This document shows, one piece after another, positions 1 to 8,269 of a stretch of DNA of 45,451 bases (position 1 is the first letter of the stretch; every line of letters begins with the position of its first letter). This DNA is from Rhodococcus sp. AW25M09 (GTDB lineage Bacteria > Actinomycetota > Actinomycetes > Mycobacteriales > Mycobacteriaceae). The notes beneath the pieces were generated by a model. The model saw nothing but the letters and a program-made list of their open reading frames with translations. It ran no database searches and was not told the DNA's origin. The DNA is taken from assembly GCF_000333955.1 (NCBI RefSeq), contig NZ_CAPS01000003.1, positions 1-45,451 of the forward strand. The letters run 5' to 3'. A program made the position numbers and the translations under genes.

Positions 1-556
1 GAAAGATCGAGGCTAGGTACCACCAGACCGCCATATGCTTGGGGCCGGGATATCTCCTGTGCGCTAATGCCTTCGAGTCCGTGAAATTGTACGGCGAACG
101 CCTTTTGTCCGCGAATCCCTCCTGAAGAGTCGAGTGAAATTCCAATCGGAGATATGCAAGAAATAGCTCATTATTCTTATCCACCCGAACCTCCTGGCAA
201 ATACGCCGCTGTCGGCGCATTGTCGATAGAGCGATTATGCCAGTGTTTCGATCGCTAGTCACGAAAGGGCAGGTTGGAACAGTCCGGTAGTCCCATCTAC
301 CGCCAGTATCAGGCACTACCGGCCACCATCCGGCAGTGCCGATCATTTCGGTAGTTCCCGACAGTGCCAGTAGCCGCCTATACCGAGCACTTACAACCCC
401 TGAAATCCTTTCGCTGCAATTACTCGATCCACTACAAAGGAATAAGGCAACCAACGGCGGTCAGCCTGAAATCCTCTTCGAACGAGCCTCGACTTTCGGA
501 CCTATCGGAATATCGGGAAAGTACGGAGAATAATTCGCACTCGAAAGGACATTTCC
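1..556. other. Leader region without a convincing gene
   Basis: No open frame here has a ribosome binding site or recognisable protein. The stretch is less GC-rich than its surroundings. Its only clear structure is the palindromic cluster at 284-368. The segment 369-556 is then the probable promoter and leader of the GRDP-like gene, with an AAAGGA-type ribosome binding site just before its ATG. Confidence 0.5.
284..368. promoter_or_regulatory. Cluster of short palindromic sites (candidate operators)
   Basis: At least five related boxes occur in 85 bases: CCGGTAGT (284-291), GGCACTACCGG (312-322), CCGGCAGTGCC (330-340), CGGTAGTT (349-356) and CAGTGCC (362-368). Boxes two and three form an inverted repeat with 11-base arms, one mismatch and a 7-base spacer. 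Such clustering suits a cooperative DNA-binding protein or iterons. No binder is identified. Confidence 0.5.
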
Positions 557-1324
557 ATGGAGAACACGCCTGTGAACCGTCACGACAATTGCAGTGCATG
601 TGGCGGTGGTGGTGGTGAGATCGCCCTGTCGCCGGCGCAGACGGCTGAGGTAGTCGACCGACGTACGTTGGCCATCGACGAGGCACTTCGCCTCCGTCTC
701 GTCAAGCGAGTCGAACAGGACTACGAGTTCAACGCTCGCGTATCCTCGGAGATCCAGGGTGAGCACCGGACCGCGGTGGCGGAACGGATCGTGCACCAGA
801 CGATCGGATTCCTGACGCTGGTTGCGAAGAACCCCGGAATCGGGTTCTCGCCCAGTTCGCTCGTCGACATCGGTTGGCACAACTTCATCCTGTACACACG
901 TGAATACACCGCGTGGTGCCAGGAGACCGGTGGCCGCTATATCCATCACGCGCCGTTCGACGAGGCCGGAGTCGACTACGGCACCGGTCATTCGCACCGG
1001 ACAGTCGATGCTCTGCGTGAGTTCGGATGGCTCGTGGACGAGGAGTTGTGGGCGAGCAAGTTCGTCTACGACTGCGGTACCTGCAACGTCGGCGGCTACG
1101 ACTGCACGTCGACCGATGGCGGGAATGTTCCCCCACACGCCCCGCATTCGGTGGCGCTGCGAGCACCGAACAACGGCAATTGCGGTAGCCAGGACTGCAG
1201 CGACGCGTGCGGAGGTCCCGACGGTCTCGTTGGGCGCGCGCGGGCTGCCCTGGCCGCGCCGAACAACGGCAGCTGCGGTAGCCAGGACTGCAGCGATGCG
1301 TGTGGAGGGGGCAGCACGGACTGA
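557..1324 (+). CDS. GRDP-like domain protein with C-terminal cysteine repeats
   Basis: The 255-residue protein has a central segment (about residues 95-135) with the pattern VDIGWHNFIL...YTAWC...GRYIHH, typical of the glycine-rich-domain-protein-like (GRDP/DUF1399) family, whose function is poorly known. The N-terminus has a Cys-Gly motif (NCSACGGGGG, residues 11-20). The middle has DCGTC and YDC. The C-terminus carries two near-identical 17-residue units, APNNG(N/S)C...DCSDACGG, at residues 203-219 and 234-250, each with three cysteines. There is no signal peptide or membrane segment. The dense Cys/Gly pattern suggests metal binding, disulfides or post-translational modification, but no modifying enzyme lies beside it in this window. 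It is transcribed alone, convergent with the relaxase gene, and preceded by a palindromic site cluster. The biochemical role is unknown. Confidence 0.8.
   Translation: MENTPVNRHDNCSACGGGGGEIALSPAQTAEVVDRRTLAIDEALRLRLVKRVEQDYEFNARVSSEIQGEHRTAVAERIVHQTIGFLTLVAKNPGIGFSPSSLVDIGWHNFILYTREYTAWCQETGGRYIHHAPFDEAGVDYGTGHSHRTVDALREFGWLVDEELWASKFVYDCGTCNVGGYDCTSTDGGNVPPHAPHSVALRAPNNGNCGSQDCSDACGGPDGLVGRARAALAAPNNGSCGSQDCSDACGGGSTD
1163..1306 (+). repeat. Tandem coding repeat, two copies of a 51-base Cys-rich unit
   Basis: Two copies (1163-1213 and 1256-1306) are 93 bases apart in the same reading frame and encode almost the same 17-residue cysteine motif. The DNA copies differ mostly at synonymous positions, so the protein motif has been kept while the DNA drifted. 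Confidence 0.85.
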
Positions 1325-1352
1325 CCGCGCGACGTCGGCTCCGCTGCTGGAC

Positions 1353-1391
1353 GGCCCTGACCACCATTCCTATGGAGTGGTGGTCAGGGCC
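1353..1391. terminator. Bidirectional hairpin terminator
   Basis: An 18-bp stem (one G-T wobble) with a 3-base loop lies between the convergent GRDP-like and relaxase genes. It reads GGCCCTGACCACCA on one arm and its complement on the other. Confidence 0.8.
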
Positions 1392-1413
1392 ATCTTCTGT
1401 TCGGACAACCTAT

Positions 1414-4400
1414 TCAGATGCGTGGGCCGCGGGTCGGTCCGGGTCGCCGGGCCTGTTGTCGTAGTTGTTCGCGGCGTTGGGCTTTGTGTTGCTCGGCGAG
1501 GCGGCGTTGTTCTGCCGCGCGTTGCTCGGCGGCCTCTCGTCGCGCGCGGTCCGTGTCGACGATCGGATCGGGCCTCGCGGGTTGCAGGGACGGTGCCGGC
1601 TGCTGTCCGGGGCCTGCGTGTGCGGGCACCGCTACGGGCGCGGTGACTGTCTTGATGCGGGCGTTGACCTGATCCCACGCGCGGGCCGCTTCCCCGTGTT
1701 CGGGTCGGTCTCCGATAAGAGTGCGATCGGTGTCGATGCCGAATTGTTCTCGATAGGCCCCGACTTGACCGGCAGTGACCTGCCAGCGCAGTCGGGCACC
1801 GCCGGAGTCGGGAACCTCGCCGAGGTGGCGGGTCCAGGCGGGTTGTTCGTCGATGGCGTGCTGTCCGAGCTCGCGGGTGCGTTCGGCGATCTCGGTGTAG
1901 CGGCGGCGGCTCCAAGCGACGAGTTCGGGGTCGATTCCCTCGCGGTCCTGCATCGGCGGCAGCACCCAGCTCGGGGCACTGTGGTCGCGTGCCTCTCGGC
2001 CGAAGGGCCAGCGCCGTTCGGCTTCGTCGAGCAGATCCGCTGCACTCGGGTCGGGGTCGGTGACACCGCGCCGCAGTTCCACGATCGCGGCGTGGGGGTC
2101 TTTGCCTGCGCGTTCGGCATTGCGTAGATGGGCGGCGAGGTCGGGCCACGCCCCATCGTCGCCGAGGATGGTCTCGGCGTGCTCACCGAACTGTGTCCGC
2201 AGCGCCGGTTCGATGCTCTGCGTCCACGCGTGCATCTCGTCCGCGCCGTTCTCGATGTGCTTTTCGAGTCGCCAGTGCATGACGGCGGAGACGGAGTCTG
2301 CGCTGGCGAGTTCTCGCTCCGAGCGTGCGGCGGCGAGGGTGTGGGCGGCGCCGAGGCCGAGCTGCTCGGCGCGGCGGTATTGGTGGACGAAGGTGTCCCA
2401 TTCGGCTTCGGCGATCATCGTGTTCGCCAACTCCGGACCCATGTTCTCGCGGACGATCGCTTCGATGCGGTGCGCGTCGATGAGCTCTCCCGCGTACTCG
2501 TATCCGCCTACGTTGTAGTCGAGCTTGCGGTGCGCGACTGCGGCGTCGCGTTGCTGTTCGGTCGCCGAGACGTCCGCGCCGTCGCGGCCGATGATGGTCC
2601 GCACGACTTCGTCGGCGATCTTTTTGTCCGGATGCACGTGGATCAGGTGCGGGTCGACGATCCGGTCGATGGGCACGTACAGCTGACTCCTCTCGCGGCC
2701 GCGGGTGAGGGCGACGTAGAGGGCTTGACGGTTCATGGTGTCGTCGACGAGAACATGGACCTGGTCGACGGTCATGCCTTGCGACCGGTGGATGGTGGCG
2801 GCGTAACCGAGCTCGCAGTGCTCTTTGACGTAGTCTGCCGGCAGTCGGATGCGCCCGCCGTGTTCGAGGTGGCGCACGGTCAGCGATCCGTCGCGGTGCG
2901 CGGTCTTGACCGTCCACAGGTCGCCGTTGCGCACGCGTTCCCCGCGGGTTCCGGTCACGCGCAGGCTGGTGTCGTTGCGGCGGGTGACGATGAGATCCCC
3001 TGCGCTGGCGCGAAGTCCGTCGGAGAGGTCGTTACCGCCTTTCTTGACCAGTCCCTTGGCGAGTCGTTCGGTGCGGGCCCGGTCGTTGAGGTCGCGGACG
3101 GCGTGGTTGCTGTTGGCGATCATCAGCGACGTCGTGTCGGTGTCCGAGGTCTTCGCCCAGGCGATGAAGACTTTCTCGGCGAGGTCGTCGGCCATGCCGT
3201 GCTGCACGCGGTCTTTCGCGGCGTACCAGGCGGCGACGGAGGTGTCACCGTCACGTAGACGCAGGGAGATCTCGGCTTCTTCCTTGTCGCGGAAGCGGTG
3301 GACGTCGACCAGCTCCGGTGCCGCGCTCGATCGGGCGACCAGGCGCAGTGCGCCGCCCGTATCGACGGCGGCGAGCTGCTGTGGGTCGCCGAGCAGGCGG
3401 ACCACTGCGCCGTGCTCGGCGGCGATATAGGTCAGCCGGTCCAAAATGTGTGTCGAGGCCATGCCTGCTTCGTCGACGAGGATCATCGCGCCCGGGGTGA
3501 TGCCGGTGTCGAGTTCGTTCTCGTAGCGGGTGAGGACGTCGTCGATGGTGCGGCCGGTGACCCCGAGTTCGGTGCCCAGGACGTCGGCGGCTTTCGCGGA
3601 CGGTCCGAGGGCGATCACGTCGTATCCGGTACTACGCCAAGCGTCGACGACGACGCGCATGGCGGTGGTCTTGCCGGTTCCGGCCGGACCGACGCCGGCG
3701 GCCAGGAGGGCCCCGGAGAACAGGAAGTGCTCCACGAGTGCCTTCTTGTCCGCGCCGACGTCCCAGCCCTTGCGTTGGGTGTGCGCGGCGAGGGCTGCGG
3801 TGTAGGCGTGGGCGGGTGCCAGCACCGCGGTCGGGGTGCGGGCGGCACCGACGAGGCGGTGTTCGGCGGCGAGGATCGCTGCGCTGGTGTACGTTTCGTT
3901 GCCGTGAACGGTCAGGATCGACGCACCGTCGCTGCGCTGCAGCGCTGCCGGGATCGCGTCGACCTGGCGAGTCAATCGGATGGACTCTGCGCCGAGGGCG
4001 GCTTCGGTGACCTTCTCGGCGACCGCGTCACGCTCGGCCGCGGTGCCGAACACCAGTGGCCGCAGTTGTCGTTGGACTTCGGCTTGGATGTGCCAGCGGT
4101 TCCAGCTCGAGCGTTGCTGTGCGATGCGTGCGACTGCGGTGCGGGCGATCTCGCGGTGGTCGATCGAGGCGGCTTCGGTGACGGTGATCGTGTTCCCGGT
4201 GCTCTTCTTCAGGGCGGAGTTCAGGGCGCGTCGGCCGACGACGTCGAGTGCGCGTACGCGCCATTCCGCGCGTTGGGCACCGAGCGATTTCGGGGGTGCT
4301 TTCTCGTTGCGGGTTTCCAGAGTCGCTTGGTCGGCGAGTCGCATCTGCGTCGCGGTCGAGGGGTCTTTGCCGTGGGTCTTGCGGTAGTCCGAGACGAGCT

Positions 4401-5463
4401 TTTCCATGCGTGACTCGATGGCGTCGCGGCGGGAGAACTCGCTGAGCAGTGCAGTGGGGATGCCTTCTATTTCGCGGACGGCGCGTTTGTTGATTCCGGT
4501 GCCGGGCCGGTTGGCGAACACGGTGCCGAGCTCGCGGGTGACGTACTCCTCGATGAGGGTGTTGTAGCGCTCGGATGCGGCGACGGCGAGCTTGTGCAGC
4601 ACGCGGCCATCCAGGCTGCGCCATTTGCCGTCGACGCCGTGCACTTTGGTGGAGATCGCGACGTGGGTGTGCAGGTTCGGGTCACCGTTGCGATTGTCGC
4701 GGTGATCGAACCGGGTGTACATCAGGCCGGTCGATTCGATCTGTCCGACACCGGCTTTGCCGACCCGGGTGTAGGAGGCGTTGTCCTCGACCCAGCCGAT
4801 GGCGTCGCTCACCGCGGCGCTGTGTGCGCGCTCGATCGCGACGCGGGTGTCGTCGTCGCCCAGGCCCCAGAGAACGGACACCGATTTCTGTGGAGTGAAC
4901 ACGCAGTCGTAGCCGGCGACGGGTTGGCGTTCGCGGCGCTGCTGCGAGGCGATGTAGCGGACGAGCTCTGCTTCGCTGGCCGGTGATCGCCCGACTTCGC
5001 GGTGGAATTCGTCGGCTCCGACGCGGTAGCGGATCTGCTGGCACTGGTCGGCGGTGAGCGGTTTTCCGCCGGCGGCGCGGTCGTTGTCGATCTCGGCGCG
5101 GATGCGTTTCATCAGCGGCACCTCGTTGCGGAAGCTCGCGAACTTGCGGCCGAGCCGCACGCTCTCGATGGCCGCGTTCGCCTTCGTGCCGTCGAGGACG
5201 GCGGCCTCGATCAACGCTTGGGCTTCAGGGTGCAGGCCCTCACCGAACAGCGCTTTCATCTGGTCCTCGCGGACGTACCCGGACACCCCGAGCTCGGCCG
5301 AGGCCCGCCCTCCCCAGATGCCCGGCTCGGTGCCTTCGGCCGCGTAGTAGTCGGTGAGGTCCTGGCCGCGTTCGCGGCGAATGTCATCGCTGGCGACCTC
5401 GCGGGTGAGGTAGGTGTAGCCGTCGCCCGCGTGCAGCGCGTGAACAGTCATCATCGCGGGCAC
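1414..5463 (-). CDS. MobF-family conjugative relaxase-helicase (TrwC/TraA-like)
   Basis: The 1349-residue protein joins an N-terminal TrwC relaxase to a C-terminal RecD/TraI-type helicase. Near the N-terminus are the paired tyrosines expected of MobF enzymes (GDGYTYLT, Y16/Y18; DYY, Y39/Y40). The metal-binding HUH motif is NLHTHVAIS (H265, H267). The helicase has Walker A GPAGTGKTT near residue 592 and Walker B ILVDEAG about 70 residues later, followed by LLGDPQQLAAV. The last ~150 residues are Arg/Gln/Glu-rich. The family nicks oriT, stays covalently bound to the 5' end and unwinds the transferred strand. The gene reads GTG at 5463, but ATG at 5454 or 5451 gives the usual family start MMTVHxLxAGDGY. 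Neither start has a good ribosome binding site. It is intact, so the element is probably mobilisable. Confidence 0.95.
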   Translation of the reverse strand: MPAMMTVHALHAGDGYTYLTREVASDDIRRERGQDLTDYYAAEGTEPGIWGGRASAELGVSGYVREDQMKALFGEGLHPEAQALIEAAVLDGTKANAAIESVRLGRKFASFRNEVPLMKRIRAEIDNDRAAGGKPLTADQCQQIRYRVGADEFHREVGRSPASEAELVRYIASQQRRERQPVAGYDCVFTPQKSVSVLWGLGDDDTRVAIERAHSAAVSDAIGWVEDNASYTRVGKAGVGQIESTGLMYTRFDHRDNRNGDPNLHTHVAISTKVHGVDGKWRSLDGRVLHKLAVAASERYNTLIEEYVTRELGTVFANRPGTGINKRAVREIEGIPTALLSEFSRRDAIESRMEKLVSDYRKTHGKDPSTATQMRLADQATLETRNEKAPPKSLGAQRAEWRVRALDVVGRRALNSALKKSTGNTITVTEAASIDHREIARTAVARIAQQRSSWNRWHIQAEVQRQLRPLVFGTAAERDAVAEKVTEAALGAESIRLTRQVDAIPAALQRSDGASILTVHGNETYTSAAILAAEHRLVGAARTPTAVLAPAHAYTAALAAHTQRKGWDVGADKKALVEHFLFSGALLAAGVGPAGTGKTTAMRVVVDAWRSTGYDVIALGPSAKAADVLGTELGVTGRTIDDVLTRYENELDTGITPGAMILVDEAGMASTHILDRLTYIAAEHGAVVRLLGDPQQLAAVDTGGALRLVARSSAAPELVDVHRFRDKEEAEISLRLRDGDTSVAAWYAAKDRVQHGMADDLAEKVFIAWAKTSDTDTTSLMIANSNHAVRDLNDRARTERLAKGLVKKGGNDLSDGLRASAGDLIVTRRNDTSLRVTGTRGERVRNGDLWTVKTAHRDGSLTVRHLEHGGRIRLPADYVKEHCELGYAATIHRSQGMTVDQVHVLVDDTMNRQALYVALTRGRERSQLYVPIDRIVDPHLIHVHPDKKIADEVVRTIIGRDGADVSATEQQRDAAVAHRKLDYNVGGYEYAGELIDAHRIEAIVRENMGPELANTMIAEAEWDTFVHQYRRAEQLGLGAAHTLAAARSERELASADSVSAVMHWRLEKHIENGADEMHAWTQSIEPALRTQFGEHAETILGDDGAWPDLAAHLRNAERAGKDPHAAIVELRRGVTDPDPSAADLLDEAERRWPFGREARDHSAPSWVLPPMQDREGIDPELVAWSRRRYTEIAERTRELGQHAIDEQPAWTRHLGEVPDSGGARLRWQVTAGQVGAYREQFGIDTDRTLIGDRPEHGEAARAWDQVNARIKTVTAPVAVPAHAGPGQQPAPSLQPARPDPIVDTDRARREAAEQRAAEQRRLAEQHKAQRREQLRQQARRPGPTRGPRI

Positions 5464-5782
5464 TGCCGACGAAGAGGTGGTGTGCGACGAGATCTCACGG
5501 GCCGATCTCGCTCGAAATCTGCTTCTGAATCGCGCGGCACAGTCGCGATAGTACGCAGATTCCGCCCATGGACACTAATAGTGCAAGAGGTGTGTAGCGT
5601 TTAGTTTGTTATTTCGCAAACGGTTACAGAAAATCCGAAGTTGACAGCATCTGCATTCCGGACGAATTAGAACGTGCATGGACGGTGAGGGACGAAAGTT
5701 GTAGCGAGACAGCTCGATCAGGGCGACGCTGGGTGCGTATGACCCTTTCGCCGGCCATCATGTTGGCAGTAGCCTGTCTCGT
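5464..5782. other. Divergent intergenic region, candidate oriT and promoters
   Basis: This 319-base non-coding gap is A/T-richer than its flanks and lies directly upstream of the relaxase gene, where MobF oriT sites commonly sit. It holds three inverted repeats: CGAGATC/GATCTCG (5488-5494, 5504-5510), ATCGCG/CGCGAT (5529-5534, 5544-5549) and GTTTG/CAAAC (5604-5608, 5617-5621). A nic site cannot be assigned by eye. The region must also hold the divergent promoters for the relaxase gene and the 5783 gene. Confidence 0.4.
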
Positions 5783-6298
5783 ATGACTCCCTCGAACAAT
5801 GGACCGGTCAGTGCTCGGGAACGGGCTCGGCGAGCGAATGCGCAGCGGCTGTCAGAGGCACAGTTGTGTTTGAAGAATCAGGAGCAAGATTTGATTTCAT
5901 ATTTCGATGCCACCCGCGACGAACAAAGGATCAACGACGATGTGACCTCGAGGATCGAGCGGTTGCAGCGGGACGCGGAAGCCAAACTTGCTGCGGCGTA
6001 TGAGAGACGCGCTGGAGCACTCGCGAAGCTCAAGAACCGCGGTGAAACATACGCCAGTATCGCTGCCTTGGTGGATCTCTCGGTGCCGGAGGCGACGCGG
6101 TTGGTCAAGTCGACGATGGTGTCACGTGCGACCGCCATGCCCGATGTTCATCCGGATGCAGAGGATGACGCGAGTGGATCGCGTAGCACCGAGGAGAATG
6201 TCGAAGGCCGTCGCGATTCTGCACCAACTGCGACTGTAGAGCTGTCGGTGGATGGAGACGCGGGGGCGGATGGAGAGGGCGCGCGCAGCATCGCCTGA
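5783..6298 (+). CDS. Unknown coiled-coil / helix-turn-helix-like protein
   Basis: The 171-residue protein is charged. Residues 10-85 look like a long helix or coiled coil (ARERARRANAQRLSEAQ and AEAKLAAAYERRAGALAKL). A compact segment follows that could be a helix-turn-helix (TYASIAALVDLSVPEATRLVK, about residues 90-110). The acidic tail after residue 115 is probably disordered. It lies divergent from the relaxase gene across the candidate oriT. By position it could be an oriT accessory or small regulator, but that is only inference. I do not recognise the family. Confidence 0.65.
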   Translation: MTPSNNGPVSARERARRANAQRLSEAQLCLKNQEQDLISYFDATRDEQRINDDVTSRIERLQRDAEAKLAAAYERRAGALAKLKNRGETYASIAALVDLSVPEATRLVKSTMVSRATAMPDVHPDAEDDASGSRSTEENVEGRRDSAPTATVELSVDGDAGADGEGARSIA

Positions 6299-6480
6299 CA
6301 AACGAGCGGAGCTCACGCCGCAGGCTTCACGCCTGCACACATCGAAGGTTCTAACTCAGTGCCACACAACGGTTGTTCGAGAACGCCATGAGAACGCGCG
6401 CCCACTGCACATCGTTACGGCGGAATATTTATGTCGTTGTCTTGGTGTTGAAATCGACTCGAGGTAGGAGGTGAACGATC

Positions 6481-6687
6481 GTGATCGCACTTATTATCAT
6501 CGGCTTGATCGTCGTAGGAGCGCTGTGGCGCGCTGGGAAGTCCGAGTCAGGTTGGCGGTTCGCTCCCCTGCGGGCAACGGGAGTCATCGCCAGCGGCGTG
6601 TTTCGCATCGGCTTGTTTATTGCGTCGATCATGTTTGCCGTAGTCGTTACTGTTGCCATCGGCGTGTTGCGCAGCACCTCCCAATAG
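6481..6687 (+). CDS. Small membrane protein, two predicted TM segments
   Basis: The 68-residue protein starts with GTG behind a clear TAGGAGG ribosome binding site at 6465-6471. Residues 1-16 (MIALIIIGLIVVGALW) and about 40-63 (GLFIASIMFAVVVTVAIGVL) are hydrophobic helices, separated by a basic loop. Small two-helix membrane proteins are common on actinobacterial plasmids. No specific function can be given. Its last codons lie inside the first copy of a diverged direct repeat. Confidence 0.6.
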   Translation: MIALIIIGLIVVGALWRAGKSESGWRFAPLRATGVIASGVFRIGLFIASIMFAVVVTVAIGVLRSTSQ

Positions 6688-6722
6688 ATCGTCGAAGCTT
6701 CATCACGTGGCGAGCTTGCGGC
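6668..6722. repeat. Diverged direct repeat, copy 1 (left of lsr2)
   Basis: Three conserved blocks occur in fixed order and spacing: TGCGCAGCACC (6668), TCGTCGAAGCTTC (6689) and CGAGCTTGCGGC (6711). The same blocks recur at 7452-7507. After this copy, 6723-7006 holds no convincing gene and must contain the lsr2 promoter. Confidence 0.6.
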
Positions 6723-7006
6723 ATGATCTGACTGTTTCTCGACCCGCCTTCAAAGCTCCGCGCCATCTCAGCCTCGTAGCGTCTGCGCAGATGCGCGTTT
6801 GGTGTTCTACGGTCGAGCTGTGGCGTGCGTGTCAGCTCGGAAGGCCATCCGTTCAGGCGCACGCCAAGCGAAGCAACGCAGGTGCGCGAAACGGTGCCGT
6901 AGCCAATTGCCGTGTCGCTGAAGAGCGCGGATATCGGCGCTGGTTACGCTCATAGATAAGAATGCGGTTGCGCATTGCGAATGTGTCGATGAAAGGTTTT
7001 TCGGCT

Positions 7007-7375
7007 GTGGCAAGACGAGTGACAACCCAATTGGTGGACGATATCGACGGGTCGGTCATCGACGACGAGTCCGGCGAAACGATCGAATTCGCGATCAACG
7101 GCGTCGAGTACTCGATCGACCTGAAGGCGAAGAACGCGAACGAGTTTCACAGGAAGCTCGACTACTACGTCGGACACGCGACGCGAGTCGGTGGCCGCAA
7201 GCGCAAGCCCACCCCCGCTGCCGCGTCGGCCGCGACAGCGGCCGGCGGATCGGGCAAGCGTGATCCGGAGCAGACGCGGGCGATTCGGCAGTGGGCATTC
7301 GATCAGGGCTACGAGATCAGCGAACGCGGCCGCATCCCGGCCGACATCGAAGAGGCGTACAACGCCGCACACTGA
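7007..7375 (+). CDS. lsr2: Lsr2-family nucleoid-associated silencer
   Basis: Lsr2 is the actinobacterial H-NS analogue. It bridges DNA and silences AT-rich, often foreign, genes. The start chosen is GTG at 7007, giving VARRVTTQLVDDIDGS, which matches the family's conserved N-terminal oligomerisation domain. A GAAAGG ribosome binding site lies at 6991-6996. Upstream in-frame starts exist (ATG at 6989) but add residues the family lacks. The protein is 122 residues against a usual 110-115. The C-terminal DNA-binding domain is at residues 80-122, but the usual AT-hook-like RGR appears as ERGRIPADIEEAY (RGR within it). An element-borne copy may keep transfer genes silent or mask the element from host regulation. 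Confidence 0.93.
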   Translation: MARRVTTQLVDDIDGSVIDDESGETIEFAINGVEYSIDLKAKNANEFHRKLDYYVGHATRVGGRKRKPTPAAASAATAAGGSGKRDPEQTRAIRQWAFDQGYEISERGRIPADIEEAYNAAH

Positions 7376-7416
7376 CAGGCGGGTGAGCCGCCTGCGTCGA
7401 CGTGAGCGGGCGGCTC
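7376..7416 (+). terminator. Putative hairpin terminator after lsr2
   Basis: CAGGCGG/CCGCCTG (7376-7382 and 7388-7394) form a 7-bp hairpin overlapping the end of the lsr2 gene. An alternative longer-range pairing is GAGCCGCC (7385-7392) with GGCGGCTC (7409-7416). There is no T-run. Confidence 0.45.
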
Positions 7417-7451
7417 CCTGTTCGCTCTGATTTGCCGCGAGTGCGGCGCGC

Positions 7452-7507
7452 TGCGCAGCACCCGTTGACAACTCGTCGAAGTTTCGGCGAGAGGCCGAGT
7501 TTGCGGC
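7452..7507. repeat. Diverged direct repeat, copy 2 (right of lsr2)
   Basis: Contains TGCGCAGCACC (7452), TCGTCGAAGTTTC (7473) and CGAGTTTGCGGC (7496), with block spacing nearly identical to copy 1 at 6668-6722. The stretch 7417-7600 otherwise holds no gene that I can support. Confidence 0.6.
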
Positions 7508-7600
7508 GCGGGCCGAACGTTGCTCGGTGCACGGGTGCGCTCTGCTTCAGCGACGTAGCAAGTTCGCTTCGATCTGTGCCGGTCGATCTATACCCTGAAT

Positions 7601-7936
7601 TCAGACCAGCAGTTCATGTGCCCACTCGTACACCCAGTGCGGCAACGCGGGTGCGTCGAACGGTGCGGTAGCGAATTCTGATTCGGTGCGAACTGCGCAC
7701 TCGGGAATCGCGTCGACGGTGCGGGAGCCGAAGGATCGAGCAGCGACGATCCACTGTCCACGGTGATGCACTCGGATTGCAGTCGACACTGTGCACCGCC
7801 CGCCGGAGTATCCGGCGGTCAGCTTGTGGCAGTCCCATTCGACGTGCTGGTTCTGTCCGAAGAAGTGTGTCAACGTCTCGGCGAAGGATGGCCCGTAGAG
7901 GGTCCCTCGGTCTGTGTCGATGCGGATGAAGTTCAT
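7601..7936 (-). CDS. Unknown small soluble protein
   Basis: The 111-residue protein begins MNFIRIDTDRGTLYGPSF after a GAGG ribosome binding site 7 bases upstream. It is moderately rich in aromatics and histidine, with no signal or membrane segment. Alternating hydrophobic stretches suggest a mainly beta fold. It is the last gene of a same-strand run of small genes (9219 down to 7601) in the element. I do not recognise a family. Confidence 0.6.
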   Translation of the reverse strand: MNFIRIDTDRGTLYGPSFAETLTHFFGQNQHVEWDCHKLTAGYSGGRCTVSTAIRVHHRGQWIVAARSFGSRTVDAIPECAVRTESEFATAPFDAPALPHWVYEWAHELLV

Positions 7937-7990
7937 GGTGGCGGCCTCTTCGAGTCATAGCGGCAATGCGAGGTGTGCGTGGAAAGTTGC

Positions 7991-8269
7991 TCAGAACAGG
8001 GGATTCTGGTTGCGCGCCGCGAGAATCTCGCGGAACGCTCGGAACTTGCCTAAAAGGTCTGAGGCGACGGCCTCGGTGTAACCGATGGACAGCGCGACGT
8101 CACTCAGTGTGTTGCCGGCGGCCAGCGCGTCCTCTACCTCACGCCCGACAGCGAGGTCCTCGACTGCGTCTGGATCCAGATGCTCGACATCGACGGCGGC
8201 CAATCGTGCAGAAGCGACAGCAGCTCGACGCCGCTCTTCGCCCGACTCTGGCCCTTCCCGCGCGGTCAT
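7991..8269 (-). CDS. Unknown small helical protein
   Basis: The 92-residue protein is mainly helical with an acidic, Ala-rich first half. The second half has a possible helix-turn-helix (ALAAGNTLSDVALSIGYTEA, about residues 48-67). Its ATG overlaps the stop of the DnaB-N-like gene by four bases (ATGA), so the two are translationally coupled and may act together. No known family is recognised. Confidence 0.6.
   Translation of the reverse strand: MTAREGPESGEERRRAAVASARLAAVDVEHLDPDAVEDLAVGREVEDALAAGNTLSDVALSIGYTEAVASDLLGKFRAFREILAARNQNPLF

Noticed and set aside
557..1324. Complete RiPP biosynthetic cluster around the Cys-repeat gene
   Set aside because: No maturase, protease or exporter gene adjoins it within the window.
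2128..4413. Two long plus-strand open frames opposite the relaxase gene
   Set aside because: They are shadow frames from high third-position GC, have no ribosome binding site and low protein-like composition; the minus strand is a clear MobF relaxase.
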